A stretch of DNA of 40,260 bases from JBOGXF01 sp050694275. Lineage in GTDB: Bacteria > Actinomycetota > CADDZG01 > WHSQ01. The notes beneath the pieces were generated by a model. That model did no database searches and was not told where the DNA came from. It saw nothing but the letters and a program-made list of their open reading frames with translations. Location: positions 1 through 40,260 of the forward strand of contig JBOGXF010000197.1 of the NCBI GenBank assembly GCA_050694275.1. Direction: 5' to 3'. Below, one piece after another: positions 32,976-40,260 of the stretch (positions are counted from its first letter, which is position 1; every line of letters starts with the position of its first letter). Made by a program: the position numbers and the translations under genes.

Positions 32976-34054
32976 AGATCCTGATTGCAGGAGGGGGGAC
33001 GGCCGGACATGTCAACCCGGCGCTCGCGCTCGCGCGCGCTCTCGACGGCGACGACGTGACTTTCGTCGGCACCAAGGATGGGGCCGAGGCGCGGCTCGTC
33101 CCGGCCGCCGGATTCGATCTCGCGCTCATCGACGTGCGCGGTTTCGACCGGGCGCGTCCATTGAGTCTCTTTCCCGTCGGGCTCGTTGCCGGGCGAGCGA
33201 TCGTGGTGTCGGGAAGACTGCTTGGCGCAATGCGGCCGGCGGTCGTCGTGGGGATGGGGGGTTACGTGAGCCTGCCCGTGTGCATCGCGGCGGCGACGAG
33301 ACGCATCCCCATCGTTCTGCACGAGCAGAACATCGTCTTGGGGCTCGCCAACCGCGTGTGCAAGAGGCTCGCACGCGCGGTCGGGGTTTCGTTTCGAGAG
33401 ACGGCGGCACGTGCCGGGCGCCGAGCGGTCTACGTGGGCAATCCCGTGCTGCCGGAGATCGCCGAGGCCGACCTGAAACGCGAGCGCGAAGCCGCTCTCG
33501 TCCGCTTCGACCTGGAACCGGCTCGCAAGACGCTCCTGGCGTTCGGCGGCAGCCAGGGGGCCCGCACGGTCAACGAAGCTGCGGTGGGTTTGCGGTCGGT
33601 GTGGGCGAATCGAGCCGACGTGCAGGTTCTTCACGTCGCCGGCCGAGGGGCCGGACACGAGCTCGCCGCTGACTCCGCCGAGGGACCGCTCATCTACCGC
33701 AGGGTCGAGTTCGTCGAGCACATGGCCGAGGCCTACGCCGTCGCCGACCTCGCTCTGTGCCGCGGGGGCGCGACCACCGTTGCGGAGCTCGGCGCGGTCG
33801 GCCTGCCGGCGATCGTCGTCCCCTATCCACATCACCGTGATCGTCAACAGGAGCTCCACGGACGGGTTCTCGAGCGGGCCGGAGCCGCGCTCGTGATCGC
33901 GGACGCAGATGCGACCGTCGAGAGGATCGCCAAGGAAGCCGAACGACTGCTCTCGGACGACGCCTCGCTTCAGGAGATGCGCCGCGCCGCCGCGGCTTTG
34001 GGCCGCCCGGAGGCGGCCGCCGAGCTGGCGGGGATCGTGAGGAGCGCGGCGTGA
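32972..34054 (+). CDS. murG: Lipid II synthase MurG (GT28)
   Basis: 360 aa with ATG 32972 overlapping the ftsW stop. It begins MKILIAGGGTAGHVNPALA, the glycine loop that contacts lipid I. VVGMGGYVSLPVCIAA, PIVLHEQN, FGGSQGARTVNEA and the UDP-GlcNAc region CRGGATTVAELGAVGLPAI follow. The usual closing motif H-x-D-x-Q-x-x-N-A is present in altered form (HHRDRQQELHGR), with HGR where N-A is common. MurG adds GlcNAc to lipid I at the inner membrane face. It overlaps murC by 4 nt. Confidence 0.95.
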   Translation: MKILIAGGGTAGHVNPALALARALDGDDVTFVGTKDGAEARLVPAAGFDLALIDVRGFDRARPLSLFPVGLVAGRAIVVSGRLLGAMRPAVVVGMGGYVSLPVCIAAATRRIPIVLHEQNIVLGLANRVCKRLARAVGVSFRETAARAGRRAVYVGNPVLPEIAEADLKREREAALVRFDLEPARKTLLAFGGSQGARTVNEAAVGLRSVWANRADVQVLHVAGRGAGHELAADSAEGPLIYRRVEFVEHMAEAYAVADLALCRGGATTVAELGAVGLPAIVVPYPHHRDRQQELHGRVLERAGAALVIADADATVERIAKEAERLLSDDASLQEMRRAAAALGRPEAAAELAGIVRSAA

Positions 34055-35421
34055 TCCTGGATGCCGGTCGGGTTCATTTCATCGGTATCGGTGGGGCCGG
34101 GATGTCGGCGATCGCCAAGGTGCTCATCGAGCGTGGAGTGACCGTATCGGGCTCGGATCTCAAGCAAACGCGCGTCACGGCCGTGCTCGAAGCGATGGGC
34201 GCCAAGGTGACGATCGGACACGACGGTGCCGCAGTCGAGGGAGCGGACGTGGTGGTCGCGTCCGCCGCGATCCCGGTACACAACGTGGAGCGCAGGCGCG
34301 CCGAAGAGATCGGGCTTTCGGTCGTGACCCGGGGCGAGGCGCTCGCCGAGATCATCGGCCGCCACCCGTCCATCGTGGTCGCCGGCACGCATGGAAAGAC
34401 GACCACGACGTCGATGATCGTCTCCATCCTTCGATCGGAGGGACGCGATCCCACCTATCTCGTTGGGGGTGGGCTGAACGATGTCGGAACCAACGCGCGA
34501 TCCGGACGCGATGACCTCGTCGTCGCCGAGTCGGATGAGAGCGACGGCTCGTTCCTGTTACTCGAGCCGACCATCGCGGTAGTTACCAACGTGGAGGCGG
34601 ATCATCTCGATCACTGGGGGTCGGCAGCCGCCATCCGAAAGGCGTTCGGATCGTTCCTCGAACACGTCCGTGCCGGCGGGGTTGCGATCGTCCCGACGTC
34701 CGACGACGAATTGCGTCGGTCCGCGGCGACGGGCGCCCCGAGAACGATTACCTTCGGCGAGGACGGGGACGTGCGCGCCGAGGGAGCCGAGATCGGACCG
34801 ATGGGAGCGCGCTTCACGTTGGTCACAGCCGACGAGAAGGCCGGTGTCGAGCTTGCGGTCGGCGGAGCCCACAACGTCTCGAACGCCCTCGCGGCGGCTG
34901 CGGCCTGCCTCCGGGTGGGACTCGACCTGGACCGAGTCGCCCGCGGTCTCGCGCGGTTCCGCGGGGTCGAGCGCCGCTTTCAGATGCGCGGCCTCGCGCG
35001 CGGGGTGACGGTCGTGGACGACTATGCGCATCATCCGACCGAGGTCAGAGCGACGCTTCAGACCGCACGGCTCGGTTCGTGGGAGCGAGTCGTGGCGGTC
35101 TTCCAGCCGCACCTCTACTCGCGCACGATGGCCCTGAGGACGGAGTTCGGAGCGGCCTTCGACGACGCCGACCGGATCGTGATCACCGATGTCTACGCGG
35201 CGCGCGAGGAGCCGGTCCCCGGAGTGACGGGGAAGCTCATCGCCGACGCGGTCTGCGCCCGGCTTCCCCGCAGGGCGGTCGCCTATCTTCCGCACCGCGC
35301 GGACGTCGTCTCGTATCTCGAGGCGACCGCGCGCGGCGGCGACCTCGTCCTGACCCTGGGTGCCGGTGACGTCAACTCGGTGGGGGACGAGCTGCTCGCT
35401 CGGTTGGGGGAGGCGACGTGA
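34051..35421 (+). CDS. murC: UDP-N-acetylmuramate-L-alanine ligase MurC
   Basis: 456 aa with GTG 34051 overlapping the murG stop. MurC signatures are complete: FIGIGGAGMSAIA at the N-terminus, the ATP loop GTHGKTTTT, SDESDGSFLLL, VVTNVEADHLDHWG, VVDDYAHHPTEV and FQPHLYSRT. It adds L-alanine to UDP-MurNAc, the first stem-peptide step, in the cytoplasm. It overlaps murB by 4 nt. Confidence 0.97.
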   Translation: MILDAGRVHFIGIGGAGMSAIAKVLIERGVTVSGSDLKQTRVTAVLEAMGAKVTIGHDGAAVEGADVVVASAAIPVHNVERRRAEEIGLSVVTRGEALAEIIGRHPSIVVAGTHGKTTTTSMIVSILRSEGRDPTYLVGGGLNDVGTNARSGRDDLVVAESDESDGSFLLLEPTIAVVTNVEADHLDHWGSAAAIRKAFGSFLEHVRAGGVAIVPTSDDELRRSAATGAPRTITFGEDGDVRAEGAEIGPMGARFTLVTADEKAGVELAVGGAHNVSNALAAAAACLRVGLDLDRVARGLARFRGVERRFQMRGLARGVTVVDDYAHHPTEVRATLQTARLGSWERVVAVFQPHLYSRTMALRTEFGAAFDDADRIVITDVYAAREEPVPGVTGKLIADAVCARLPRRAVAYLPHRADVVSYLEATARGGDLVLTLGAGDVNSVGDELLARLGEAT

Positions 35422-36377
35422 GCCTGGACGCCGTGGCGGCGGCTTTGACGGATCGTCTGTCGGGCCGGGTCGAGCGAGATTTCGACCTCGCCGGCGCGAC
35501 GACCTATCGCGTGGGAGGACGGACCGCCCTTTTCGTCGAGCCGGCCTCCATGGACGATCTCGAGGTCCTGGGTGAGGTGATGGCCGCCTCCGGCAGATCC
35601 CTGCCACTGCTCACGCTGGGGCGAGGTTCGAACGTCGTCATCTCCGACCGGGGTTTTCCGGGGCTGACGATCAAGCTCGGGTCGAAGTTTTCGTGGATCG
35701 AACCCCTGGAGGATGATCGCCCCGGGCTCACCGCGGGTGGCGCTACTCCGCTCCCGGTGCTCGCCAACTGGGCCGCACGCCGCGGACTTGCGGGCATGGA
35801 GTTCCTGGTCGCGATCCCCGGGTCGGTCGGGGGAGCGGTGCGCATGAACGCCGGAGCGCACGGCCGAGACATCGGGGATTGCCTCGTGTCCGCACGCGTC
35901 CTCGACCTTCAGACCCGCGACACTGGCGCCCGCAAGGCGGAGGAGCTGGAGCTGGCCTACCGGAGGTCCAACCTGGGGGCCGAGCACATCGTGGTCGACG
36001 CTCGGTTTGGGCTCGCGCCGGAGGACGGGACTGCCGTGAGGACACGCATGGAGCAGTACCGCAGGCACCGGGCCGAGACTCAGCCGGGGGCGGTCCAGAA
36101 CGCGGGCAGCGTGTTCAAGAATCCGCCGGGCGACTCCGCCGGGAGATTGGTCGAGGCCGCCGGGCTCAAGGGCTTCCGGGTCGGGGGAGCGCGCGTCTCC
36201 GAGCTGCACGCCAACTTCTTCATCGCGTCGGACGACGCCACCGCCCAGGAGGTCTACGAGCTCGTGACCGAGGTGAGGGAACGAGTCCGACTCGCCTTTG
36301 GGATCGAGCTCGAGCCCGAGATCCGTTTCGTGGGCGAGTTCGACGATCCCGTGCGGATGGGGGAGGGACGACGGTGA
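35418..36377 (+). CDS. murB: UDP-N-acetylenolpyruvylglucosamine reductase MurB
   Basis: 319 aa with GTG 35418 overlapping the murC stop. FAD-binding motifs are TTYRVGG and LGRGSNVVISD, and the central region has IPGSVGGAVRMNAGAHG. Catalytic residues are visible: the Arg in YRRSNL, the Ser in GSVFKNP and the Glu in ELEPEIRFVG. It reduces enolpyruvyl-UDP-GlcNAc to UDP-MurNAc with NADPH. The order murC-murB-ftsQ is typical of Gram-positive and actinobacterial clusters. It overlaps ftsQ by 4 nt. Confidence 0.96.
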   Translation: MSLDAVAAALTDRLSGRVERDFDLAGATTYRVGGRTALFVEPASMDDLEVLGEVMAASGRSLPLLTLGRGSNVVISDRGFPGLTIKLGSKFSWIEPLEDDRPGLTAGGATPLPVLANWAARRGLAGMEFLVAIPGSVGGAVRMNAGAHGRDIGDCLVSARVLDLQTRDTGARKAEELELAYRRSNLGAEHIVVDARFGLAPEDGTAVRTRMEQYRRHRAETQPGAVQNAGSVFKNPPGDSAGRLVEAAGLKGFRVGGARVSELHANFFIASDDATAQEVYELVTEVRERVRLAFGIELEPEIRFVGEFDDPVRMGEGRR

Positions 36378-37240
36378 GCGAGGCAAGACGTGTCGCGACC
36401 GATCCTCGCTTCAGCCGGAGACGCAAATCGGTCGCCCGGTCGCGCCGAAAGGCGACGTTCGTGCGCCTGTCCGTGCTCCTTGCGGTTGCCTTCGCGGTCT
36501 GGGCCGCGTTCTTCTCGCCGCTGCTCGCGGTGCGCAACGTGAGGGTCGTCGGCGCACGCCACGTGTCGTCGGCCGACGTTGCCCGGGTGGCTCACCTCGA
36601 CGAGTCGGACAATCTCCTGCTTGTGTCGCCGACCGAGATCGCCGAACGGGTGCAGACGCTGCCGTGGGTGAAATCCGTCGATGTCGACCGCGCGCTCCCG
36701 GGTACCGTGCGCGTCAAGATCGTCGAGCGCAAGCCCGCCCTCGCCCTGTCGCTTGGCGCGGCCCGCTGGACCATCGACGCGCGCGGGAGGGTGCTCAAGT
36801 CCGGGGCCCGGTCGTCGCTCCCAACTCTTGCGGGGGCCGAGGTCTCCGGAGTCGAGCCTGGCGCCCGGCTCACGACCCCGGAGTTCTCCGGGGCCCTCAA
36901 GACGTTCCGGTCGATGCCCCGATCACTCCGGGCGAGGCTCGGCGCGATCTTCGTCCCGAGCGCGGAGCGGATCACGCTCTCGCTCAAGGACGGGACCCAG
37001 ATCCGTTACGGCGCGGCCCGCCAGCTCAAGGCGAAGCACGAGGTCCTCAAGGCACTTCTGGCGCGCCTGGTGGCTCGAGGAGCGAGTGCGGCCTACATCG
37101 ACGTGCGGGTCCCGGCCAACCCGGCCGTGTCCGGGGTCCCGGCCTCGCCGGAGACCGAGTCCGCCGCTCCTCCCGCGGCTCCATCCGAGTCGAGCCCCCG
37201 GCCCGTCCACGAGGGAGCAGACAACGACGACGGCCACTAG
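36374..37240 (+). CDS. ftsQ: Cell division protein FtsQ/DivIB
   Basis: 288 aa with GTG 36374 overlapping the murB stop. A basic cytoplasmic tail (1-28) is followed by one transmembrane helix (about 29-48), a POTRA domain (VRNVRVVGARHVSSADVARV through LPWVKSVDVDRALPGTVRVKIVERKP) and the FtsQ beta domain. The last 40 residues are rich in Pro, Ala, Ser and Glu and look disordered. FtsQ scaffolds the FtsQLB complex. It is the last gene before a 306-bp gap and a separate ftsZ promoter. Confidence 0.93.
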   Translation: MSEARRVATDPRFSRRRKSVARSRRKATFVRLSVLLAVAFAVWAAFFSPLLAVRNVRVVGARHVSSADVARVAHLDESDNLLLVSPTEIAERVQTLPWVKSVDVDRALPGTVRVKIVERKPALALSLGAARWTIDARGRVLKSGARSSLPTLAGAEVSGVEPGARLTTPEFSGALKTFRSMPRSLRARLGAIFVPSAERITLSLKDGTQIRYGAARQLKAKHEVLKALLARLVARGASAAYIDVRVPANPAVSGVPASPETESAAPPAAPSESSPRPVHEGADNDDGH

Positions 37241-37261
37241 GCCCGACGCGACACCTGCGCG

Positions 37262-37310
37262 CCTCTGCGCAACATACGGTCCGGCTCCCGGCACGCCGGT
37301 TGCGCAGAGG
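37262..37310 (+). terminator. Perfect 12-bp hairpin after ftsQ
   Basis: CCTCTGCGCAAC (37262-37273) pairs with GTTGCGCAGAGG (37299-37310) across 25 nt. It starts 22 nt after the ftsQ stop and has no T tail, so it may end the mraZ-ftsQ transcript or attenuate read-through into ftsZ. Confidence 0.5.
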
Positions 37311-37342
37311 GACAATTGCTTGGGGCTGGGCGGGGCAACGAT

Positions 37343-37361
37343 GGCGCGAAGTTTTCGCGCC
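37343..37361. promoter_or_regulatory. Palindrome just upstream of the ftsZ promoter
   Basis: GGCGCGAA-GTT-TTCGCGCC is a perfect 8+8 bp inverted repeat that ends 5 nt before the -35. It could be a hairpin terminator or an operator. Part of it (GCGCGAAGTTTT) recurs in inverse orientation at 10508-10519 before the MerR-type gene. Confidence 0.45.
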
Positions 37362-37366
37362 TTCGG

Positions 37367-37395
37367 TTGACGCGCGACCCACCCCTCGCTATATT
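37367..37395 (+). promoter_or_regulatory. Strong ftsZ promoter
   Basis: TTGACG (37367-37372), a 17-bp spacer and TATATT (37390-37395) form a near-consensus promoter. Transcription would start near 37402, giving a 145-nt leader before the ftsZ ATG. Confidence 0.65.
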
Positions 37396-37408
37396 CCTGA
37401 ACCAACAC

Positions 37409-37448
37409 CTCAGGTTGACATAACTCTAAAGCTTAACTTCAGCCTGAG
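37409..37448. promoter_or_regulatory. Long spaced inverted repeat in the ftsZ leader
   Basis: CTCAGGTTGA (37409-37418) and TCAGCCTGAG (37439-37448) match at 9 of 10 positions, flanking the AT-rich core CATAACTCTAAAGCTTAACT. It includes a perfect TTGACA (37415-37420). Long spaced repeats of this kind are typical binding sites of MerR-type regulators, and MerR-type FtsR controls ftsZ in corynebacteria. The regulator here is unknown. Confidence 0.5.
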
Positions 37449-37546
37449 TGGTGAAGAAAGGCCCCGTGACCTGCGCAGACCGAGCGGGCGGGAGCAGCAG
37501 TGGGCAAGCATCGAGTGGGACTTGAGGTTTGAAAGGGAGGCGCGCC

Positions 37547-38662
37547 ATGGCGACAGGGCCCCAGAACTATCTCGCGGTGATCAAGGTCGTCGGCATCGGA
37601 GGCGGGGGCGTCAACGCCGTCAACCGCATGATCGAGGTCGGCCTCAAGGGGGTCGAGTTCATCGCGGTGAACACCGACGCCCAGGCCCTTCTGATGTCCG
37701 ACGCGGACGTGAAGCTCGACATCGGCCGCGACCTCACCCGCGGTCTCGGCGCGGGCGCCGATCCCGAGATCGGCCGCCAGGCGACCGAGGAGCACCGCGA
37801 CGAGATCGAAGAGGTCCTCAAGGGCTCCGACATGGTGTTCATCACCGCCGGCAAGGGCGGCGGCACCGGCACCGGGGGCGCGCCGATCGTCGCCGAGGTC
37901 GCCAAGTCGCTCGGGACCCTCACCATCGGCGTCGTGACCCGGCCGTTCTCGTTCGAGGGGCGCCAGCGGGCGATGAAAGCCGACGACGGAATCGCGCGCC
38001 TGAAAGAAAAGGTCGACACCTTGATCGTGATCCCGAACGATCGCCTGCTCGATGTCGCCGACGTGACGACGTCGGTGCTCGAGGCGTTCAGAATGGCCGA
38101 CGAGGTCTTGCTCCAGGGCGTGCAGGGGATCACCGAACTCATCACCACGCCGGGTCTGATCAATCTCGACTTCGCCGACGTCAAAGCGATCATGACCGAC
38201 GCGGGCTCGTCTCTCATGGGCATCGGTCAGGCGCGCGGCGAGAACCGTGCCGCCGAGGCCGCGCAGGCCGCGATCTCGTCGCCGCTGCTCGAGGCGTCGA
38301 TCGAGGGCGCGCGCGGCGTGCTGCTCAACGTCGCCGGCGGTTCCGACCTTGGTCTGCAAGAGGTGAACGAGGCGGCCAACATCATCGCCAAATCCGCGCA
38401 TCCCGACGCGAACATCATCTTCGGTGCGGTGGTCGACGACACCCTCGGCGACGAGGTCCGGGTCACCGTCATCGCCGCCGGATTCGACCGCTGGGGACAG
38501 CGCGAGGCCGAGGAGCTCGTCAAGCCCGAAGAGGAGATCTTCTCGGCGGTCGCCGTCGAGGACGAGGAGGAGTCGATCCGCCTCGGTGAGGACGAGGGCG
38601 AACGCCTGGTGTTCGACGCCGAGGACGACCTCGACATCCCCTCCTTCCTCCGCAACGAGTAA
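37547..38662 (+). CDS. ftsZ: Tubulin-like cell division GTPase FtsZ
   Basis: 371 aa. ATG 37547 has GGGAGG 6 nt upstream; the in-frame TTG at 37529 is less likely. The GTPase signature GGGTGTG (104-110), VGIGGGGVNAVNRM at the N-terminus, the T7-loop region NLDFADVKAIM and the C-terminal peptide DDLDIPSFLRNE that binds membrane anchors such as SepF are all intact. FtsZ forms the cytokinetic ring. It has its own promoter and is closed by a strong terminator, so its level can be set independently of the mur genes. Confidence 0.98.
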   Translation: MATGPQNYLAVIKVVGIGGGGVNAVNRMIEVGLKGVEFIAVNTDAQALLMSDADVKLDIGRDLTRGLGAGADPEIGRQATEEHRDEIEEVLKGSDMVFITAGKGGGTGTGGAPIVAEVAKSLGTLTIGVVTRPFSFEGRQRAMKADDGIARLKEKVDTLIVIPNDRLLDVADVTTSVLEAFRMADEVLLQGVQGITELITTPGLINLDFADVKAIMTDAGSSLMGIGQARGENRAAEAAQAAISSPLLEASIEGARGVLLNVAGGSDLGLQEVNEAANIIAKSAHPDANIIFGAVVDDTLGDEVRVTVIAAGFDRWGQREAEELVKPEEEIFSAVAVEDEEESIRLGEDEGERLVFDAEDDLDIPSFLRNE

Positions 38663-38684
38663 GCGCACCAAGCAGCTTCCCCAT

Positions 38685-38710
38685 GAGGCGGGGCCTTTCG
38701 GCCCCGCCTC
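38685..38710 (+). terminator. Rho-independent terminator after ftsZ
   Basis: GAGGCGGGGCC (38685-38695), loop TTTC, GGCCCCGCCTC (38700-38710) form a perfect 11-bp stem followed by TTTG. It lies 22 nt after the ftsZ stop. Confidence 0.85.
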
Positions 38711-38733
38711 TTTGCCGTCCGGGATCGCCCGGT

Positions 38734-38759
38734 GCAGGAGATGGCACCCCCGCAGCGAA
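38734..38759 (+). repeat. Duplicated leader motif, copy 1
   Basis: GCAGGA, exactly 7 nt, then CCCCCGCAGCGAA, located 41-66 nt before the ATG at 38800. The same arrangement recurs at 39285-39310 before the paralogue, so the regulatory leader was duplicated with the gene or is under selection. Confidence 0.6.
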
Positions 38760-38799
38760 CTGCCACCTAAGACACCTTTTCGACAACGGGGGCAGGGAT

Positions 38800-39255
38800 A
38801 TGAGAAGGACTCTGGCGGTAGCGCTCATCCTCGGCCTGGTTGCCGGCGCGATGGTCGCCCCGGCCGAGGCCGGCAAGAAGAAGAAAAAGAAGAACAAGAA
38901 GATCGAGCGCACCGCCGAGGGCGAGTACACCGCGTTTCTCCTCTTCACCGATGGGGCCGGTCTCGGCGGCTACGCGTTCCCGACCTCGGGCCAGGAGACC
39001 TTCGTCCAGATCGCCATCGAGGATCTGAGCGGGCAGTCCGTGTGGTTCTTCGTGGGTCAGGACACGGACGGCGACAACCAGGTCGAGGGCGAGTTCTACT
39101 GCGGCACCGAGTTGCCGGAACCACTGCCTATCGAGGGGGGAGTGCCCGTCACGGTGTTCGTCGAGCTCGGCACGTGCGTGCTGCCGCCCGGCGTCGGCAT
39201 GGGGACCATGGGGACGATAACCGCGACATTTACGAATTTCGTCCCCAAGGGCTGA
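38800..39255 (+). CDS. Secreted protein with poly-lysine N-terminus, paralogue 1
   Basis: 151 aa. ATG 38800 is chosen because it yields a perfect Sec signal peptide (MRRTLAVALILGLVAGAMVA, cleavage after AEA). The mature protein begins GKKKKKKNKK, an unusual block of eight lysines in ten residues, then a beta-rich domain (about 40-150) with an acidic DTDGDNQVEG segment like a calcium-binding loop and two cysteines that could form a disulfide. The next gene shares the signal peptide and lysine block almost base for base, but the rest has diverged. The family is not recognised. The lysine block could bind wall teichoic or nucleic polyanions (inference). It lies between ftsZ and pgeF, where most Actinobacteria have no such gene. 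Confidence 0.75.
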   Translation: MRRTLAVALILGLVAGAMVAPAEAGKKKKKKNKKIERTAEGEYTAFLLFTDGAGLGGYAFPTSGQETFVQIAIEDLSGQSVWFFVGQDTDGDNQVEGEFYCGTELPEPLPIEGGVPVTVFVELGTCVLPPGVGMGTMGTITATFTNFVPKG

Positions 39256-39284
39256 CGACATAGGGCGCCGTCTTTCGCTCGGAG

Positions 39285-39310
39285 GCAGGAATTGAGTCCC
39301 CCGCAGCGAA
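39285..39310 (+). repeat. Duplicated leader motif, copy 2
   Basis: GCAGGA, 7 nt, CCCCCGCAGCGAA, identical in spacing to copy 1 and placed 46-71 nt before the ATG at 39356. The intervening 7 nt differ, which argues for constraint on the two conserved blocks. Confidence 0.6.
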
Positions 39311-39355
39311 TCGCGGATTGAAGGCACGATTCCCGGCAGCGACAGGGGGCAGGAG

Positions 39356-39820
39356 ATGAGAAGGACTCTGGCGGTGGGGCTGATCCTGGGTCTCGTCGCC
39401 GGCGCGATGGTCGCCCCGGCCGAGGCCGGCAAGAAGAAGAAAAAGAAGAAGGTCACCGTTCGCACCGTCGAGGTGCGCTATGAGAATCCGACGTTCGGCG
39501 CGGGCGGCGCGGGCGGCCTGTGCCTCGGCTGCCCCAGCCTCGTGACCGGCGAGGGCGAGGTCTTCGCCACGATCGAGATCATCGACGACGTCAGTCCCAC
39601 GGGCTACGTCGACTTCGCCTATGACTCCGACGGCGACGGTTTCAACGACACCGGCCCCACGGTTTGCGGCTCGACGCCGGAGCCGATCCCGGTCGAGCCC
39701 GCCACCGAATACGTCGCGTTCCCTTACCTCGCCGGGATCGGGTGCGCTGGCTCCTCCACTGCGGGGACCATCAAGGCAACCTTCTCCAACAGCCTCAAGG
39801 CCCTGACTAAGAAGAAGTAA
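39356..39820 (+). CDS. Secreted protein with poly-lysine N-terminus, paralogue 2
   Basis: 154 aa; a GGGGGCAGGAG ribosome site precedes the ATG. The signal peptide (MRRTLAVGLILGLVAGAMVA, cleavage after AEA) and the following GKKKKKKK nearly duplicate the upstream gene. The mature domain is again beta-rich, with an acidic DSDGDGFND segment of EF-hand-like calcium-loop composition, at least four cysteines (LCLGCPS, TVCGS, GIGCAG) and a second lysine cluster at the very C-terminus (LTKKK). It lacks a lipobox, transmembrane anchor or sortase signal. It arose from a tandem duplication with paralogue 1; function unknown. Confidence 0.75.
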   Translation: MRRTLAVGLILGLVAGAMVAPAEAGKKKKKKKVTVRTVEVRYENPTFGAGGAGGLCLGCPSLVTGEGEVFATIEIIDDVSPTGYVDFAYDSDGDGFNDTGPTVCGSTPEPIPVEPATEYVAFPYLAGIGCAGSSTAGTIKATFSNSLKALTKKK

Positions 39821-39871
39821 TCGGGGCGATTGCGCACGCGGACTCGGTCGACGTGAGCGAAACTCGCGTCG

Positions 39872-40260
39872 ATGGCTTTTCGACCGGCGCTTTCCAGGCT
39901 CGACCACGACGGGATCCACCTCAGGGTGGACGAGGGCGCGCGCGCCGTCGGAGTCATGATCGCCTTCGGCGACCGGCGCGGGGGGACGAGCGCCTCGCCC
40001 TACGACACCCTCAACCTCGCTGCGCGCGTCGGCGACGACCCCGGCCCGGTGCAGGAGAACCGCCGCCGCGTCGCCACGGCGTGCGGGTTCGACGTAGATC
40101 GCCTCGCGCTCGCCCGCCAGGTTCACGGCACCGACGCCCTCGAAGTCGGTCCGGGCGACGCCGGGATCGTCGGCGAGGGCGATGTGCTGGCGACGCGCGG
40201 CCCGGGGGCGGTACTCGGGATCCTCACCGCCGACTGCGCGCCGGCGATCGTCTGGGGTGA
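39872..40260 (+). CDS. pgeF: PgeF/YfiH purine nucleoside phosphorylase-laccase family, 5' part
   Basis: The gene begins at ATG 39872 and runs off the window; 129 residues are visible. The family motifs are FGDRRGGTSASPYDTLNLAARVGDD, QVHG with the first zinc-binding histidine and TADCAPAIV with the zinc-binding cysteine. YfiH proteins cleave adenosine or act on misincorporated peptidoglycan precursors, removing serine-containing UDP-MurNAc products in E. coli. The place directly after ftsZ is the usual one, followed in most Actinobacteria by yggS, sepF and divIVA, which should lie beyond the window. The ribosome site is weak. Confidence 0.85.
   Translation, partial: MAFRPALSRLDHDGIHLRVDEGARAVGVMIAFGDRRGGTSASPYDTLNLAARVGDDPGPVQENRRRVATACGFDVDRLALARQVHGTDALEVGPGDAGIVGEGDVLATRGPGAVLGILTADCAPAIVWG

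Overview
The window is GC-rich, densely packed bacterial DNA. It looks like an Actinomycetota chromosome segment, probably from a lineage outside the classical orders or an uncultivated one. The evidence is the combination of DUF3040, a DnaE2/DinB/LigD-polymerase repair set, a MoxR/DUF58/transglutaminase block, a CGAAC-N4-GTTCG SOS box, many GTG/TTG starts, several apparently leaderless starts, and a dcw cluster whose MurE carries the meso-DAP signature DNPR. I cannot place it to order from sequence reading alone.

Layout. (1) 1-2808: end of a SufT/MIP18-type Fe-S assembly gene, then an unusual fusion of a MoaD/ThiS ubiquitin-like domain (internal GG) to an Asp-box beta-propeller, whose stop overlaps the start of a threonine-synthase-like PLP enzyme. 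(2) 2824-4123: an ISAzo13-like insertion sequence flanked by TTA duplications. (3) 4102-10490: a DNA-damage/mutagenesis region. A SOS box and a promoter whose -35 lies inside the IS precede a small gene (probable DUF6504 type) and a dnaE2 broken by two frameshifts; then come a convergent LigD-type primase/polymerase, dinB (Pol IV) and a DUF3040 membrane protein. (4) 10546-11189: a MerR-type regulator. (5) 11186-15741, minus strand: moxR - DUF58 - transglutaminase. (6) 15837-21943: a complete oligopeptide-type ABC transporter operon plus a 71-aa unknown gene. (7) 21946-23753: a highly structured leader, a secreted RlpA-like double-psi barrel protein and an HNH endonuclease. (8) 23802-38710: the division and cell wall cluster mraZ - (47-aa membrane ORF) - rsmH - ftsL-like - ftsI - murE - mraY - murD - ftsW - murG - murC - murB - ftsQ - ftsZ, mostly with 1-4 nt overlaps and without murF. 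(9) 38734-39820: two tandem secreted paralogues with a poly-lysine tract just after the signal peptide and a duplicated 5' leader. (10) 39872-end: start of pgeF (YfiH).

How it fits together. The dcw genes make lipid II (MurB/C/D/E, MraY, MurG) and the divisome (FtsL, FtsI, FtsQ, FtsW, FtsZ). mraZ has a textbook 10-bp-period MraZ operator, and ftsZ has its own strong promoter in a 306-bp structured gap. The repair region would once have been an SOS-inducible translesion module, but its DnaE2 now seems inactive. The most unusual elements are the ubiquitin-like/propeller fusion coupled to a PLP enzyme, the IS-supplied -35 at the SOS promoter, the tandem poly-lysine secreted proteins beside ftsZ, and the small membrane ORF between mraZ and rsmH.
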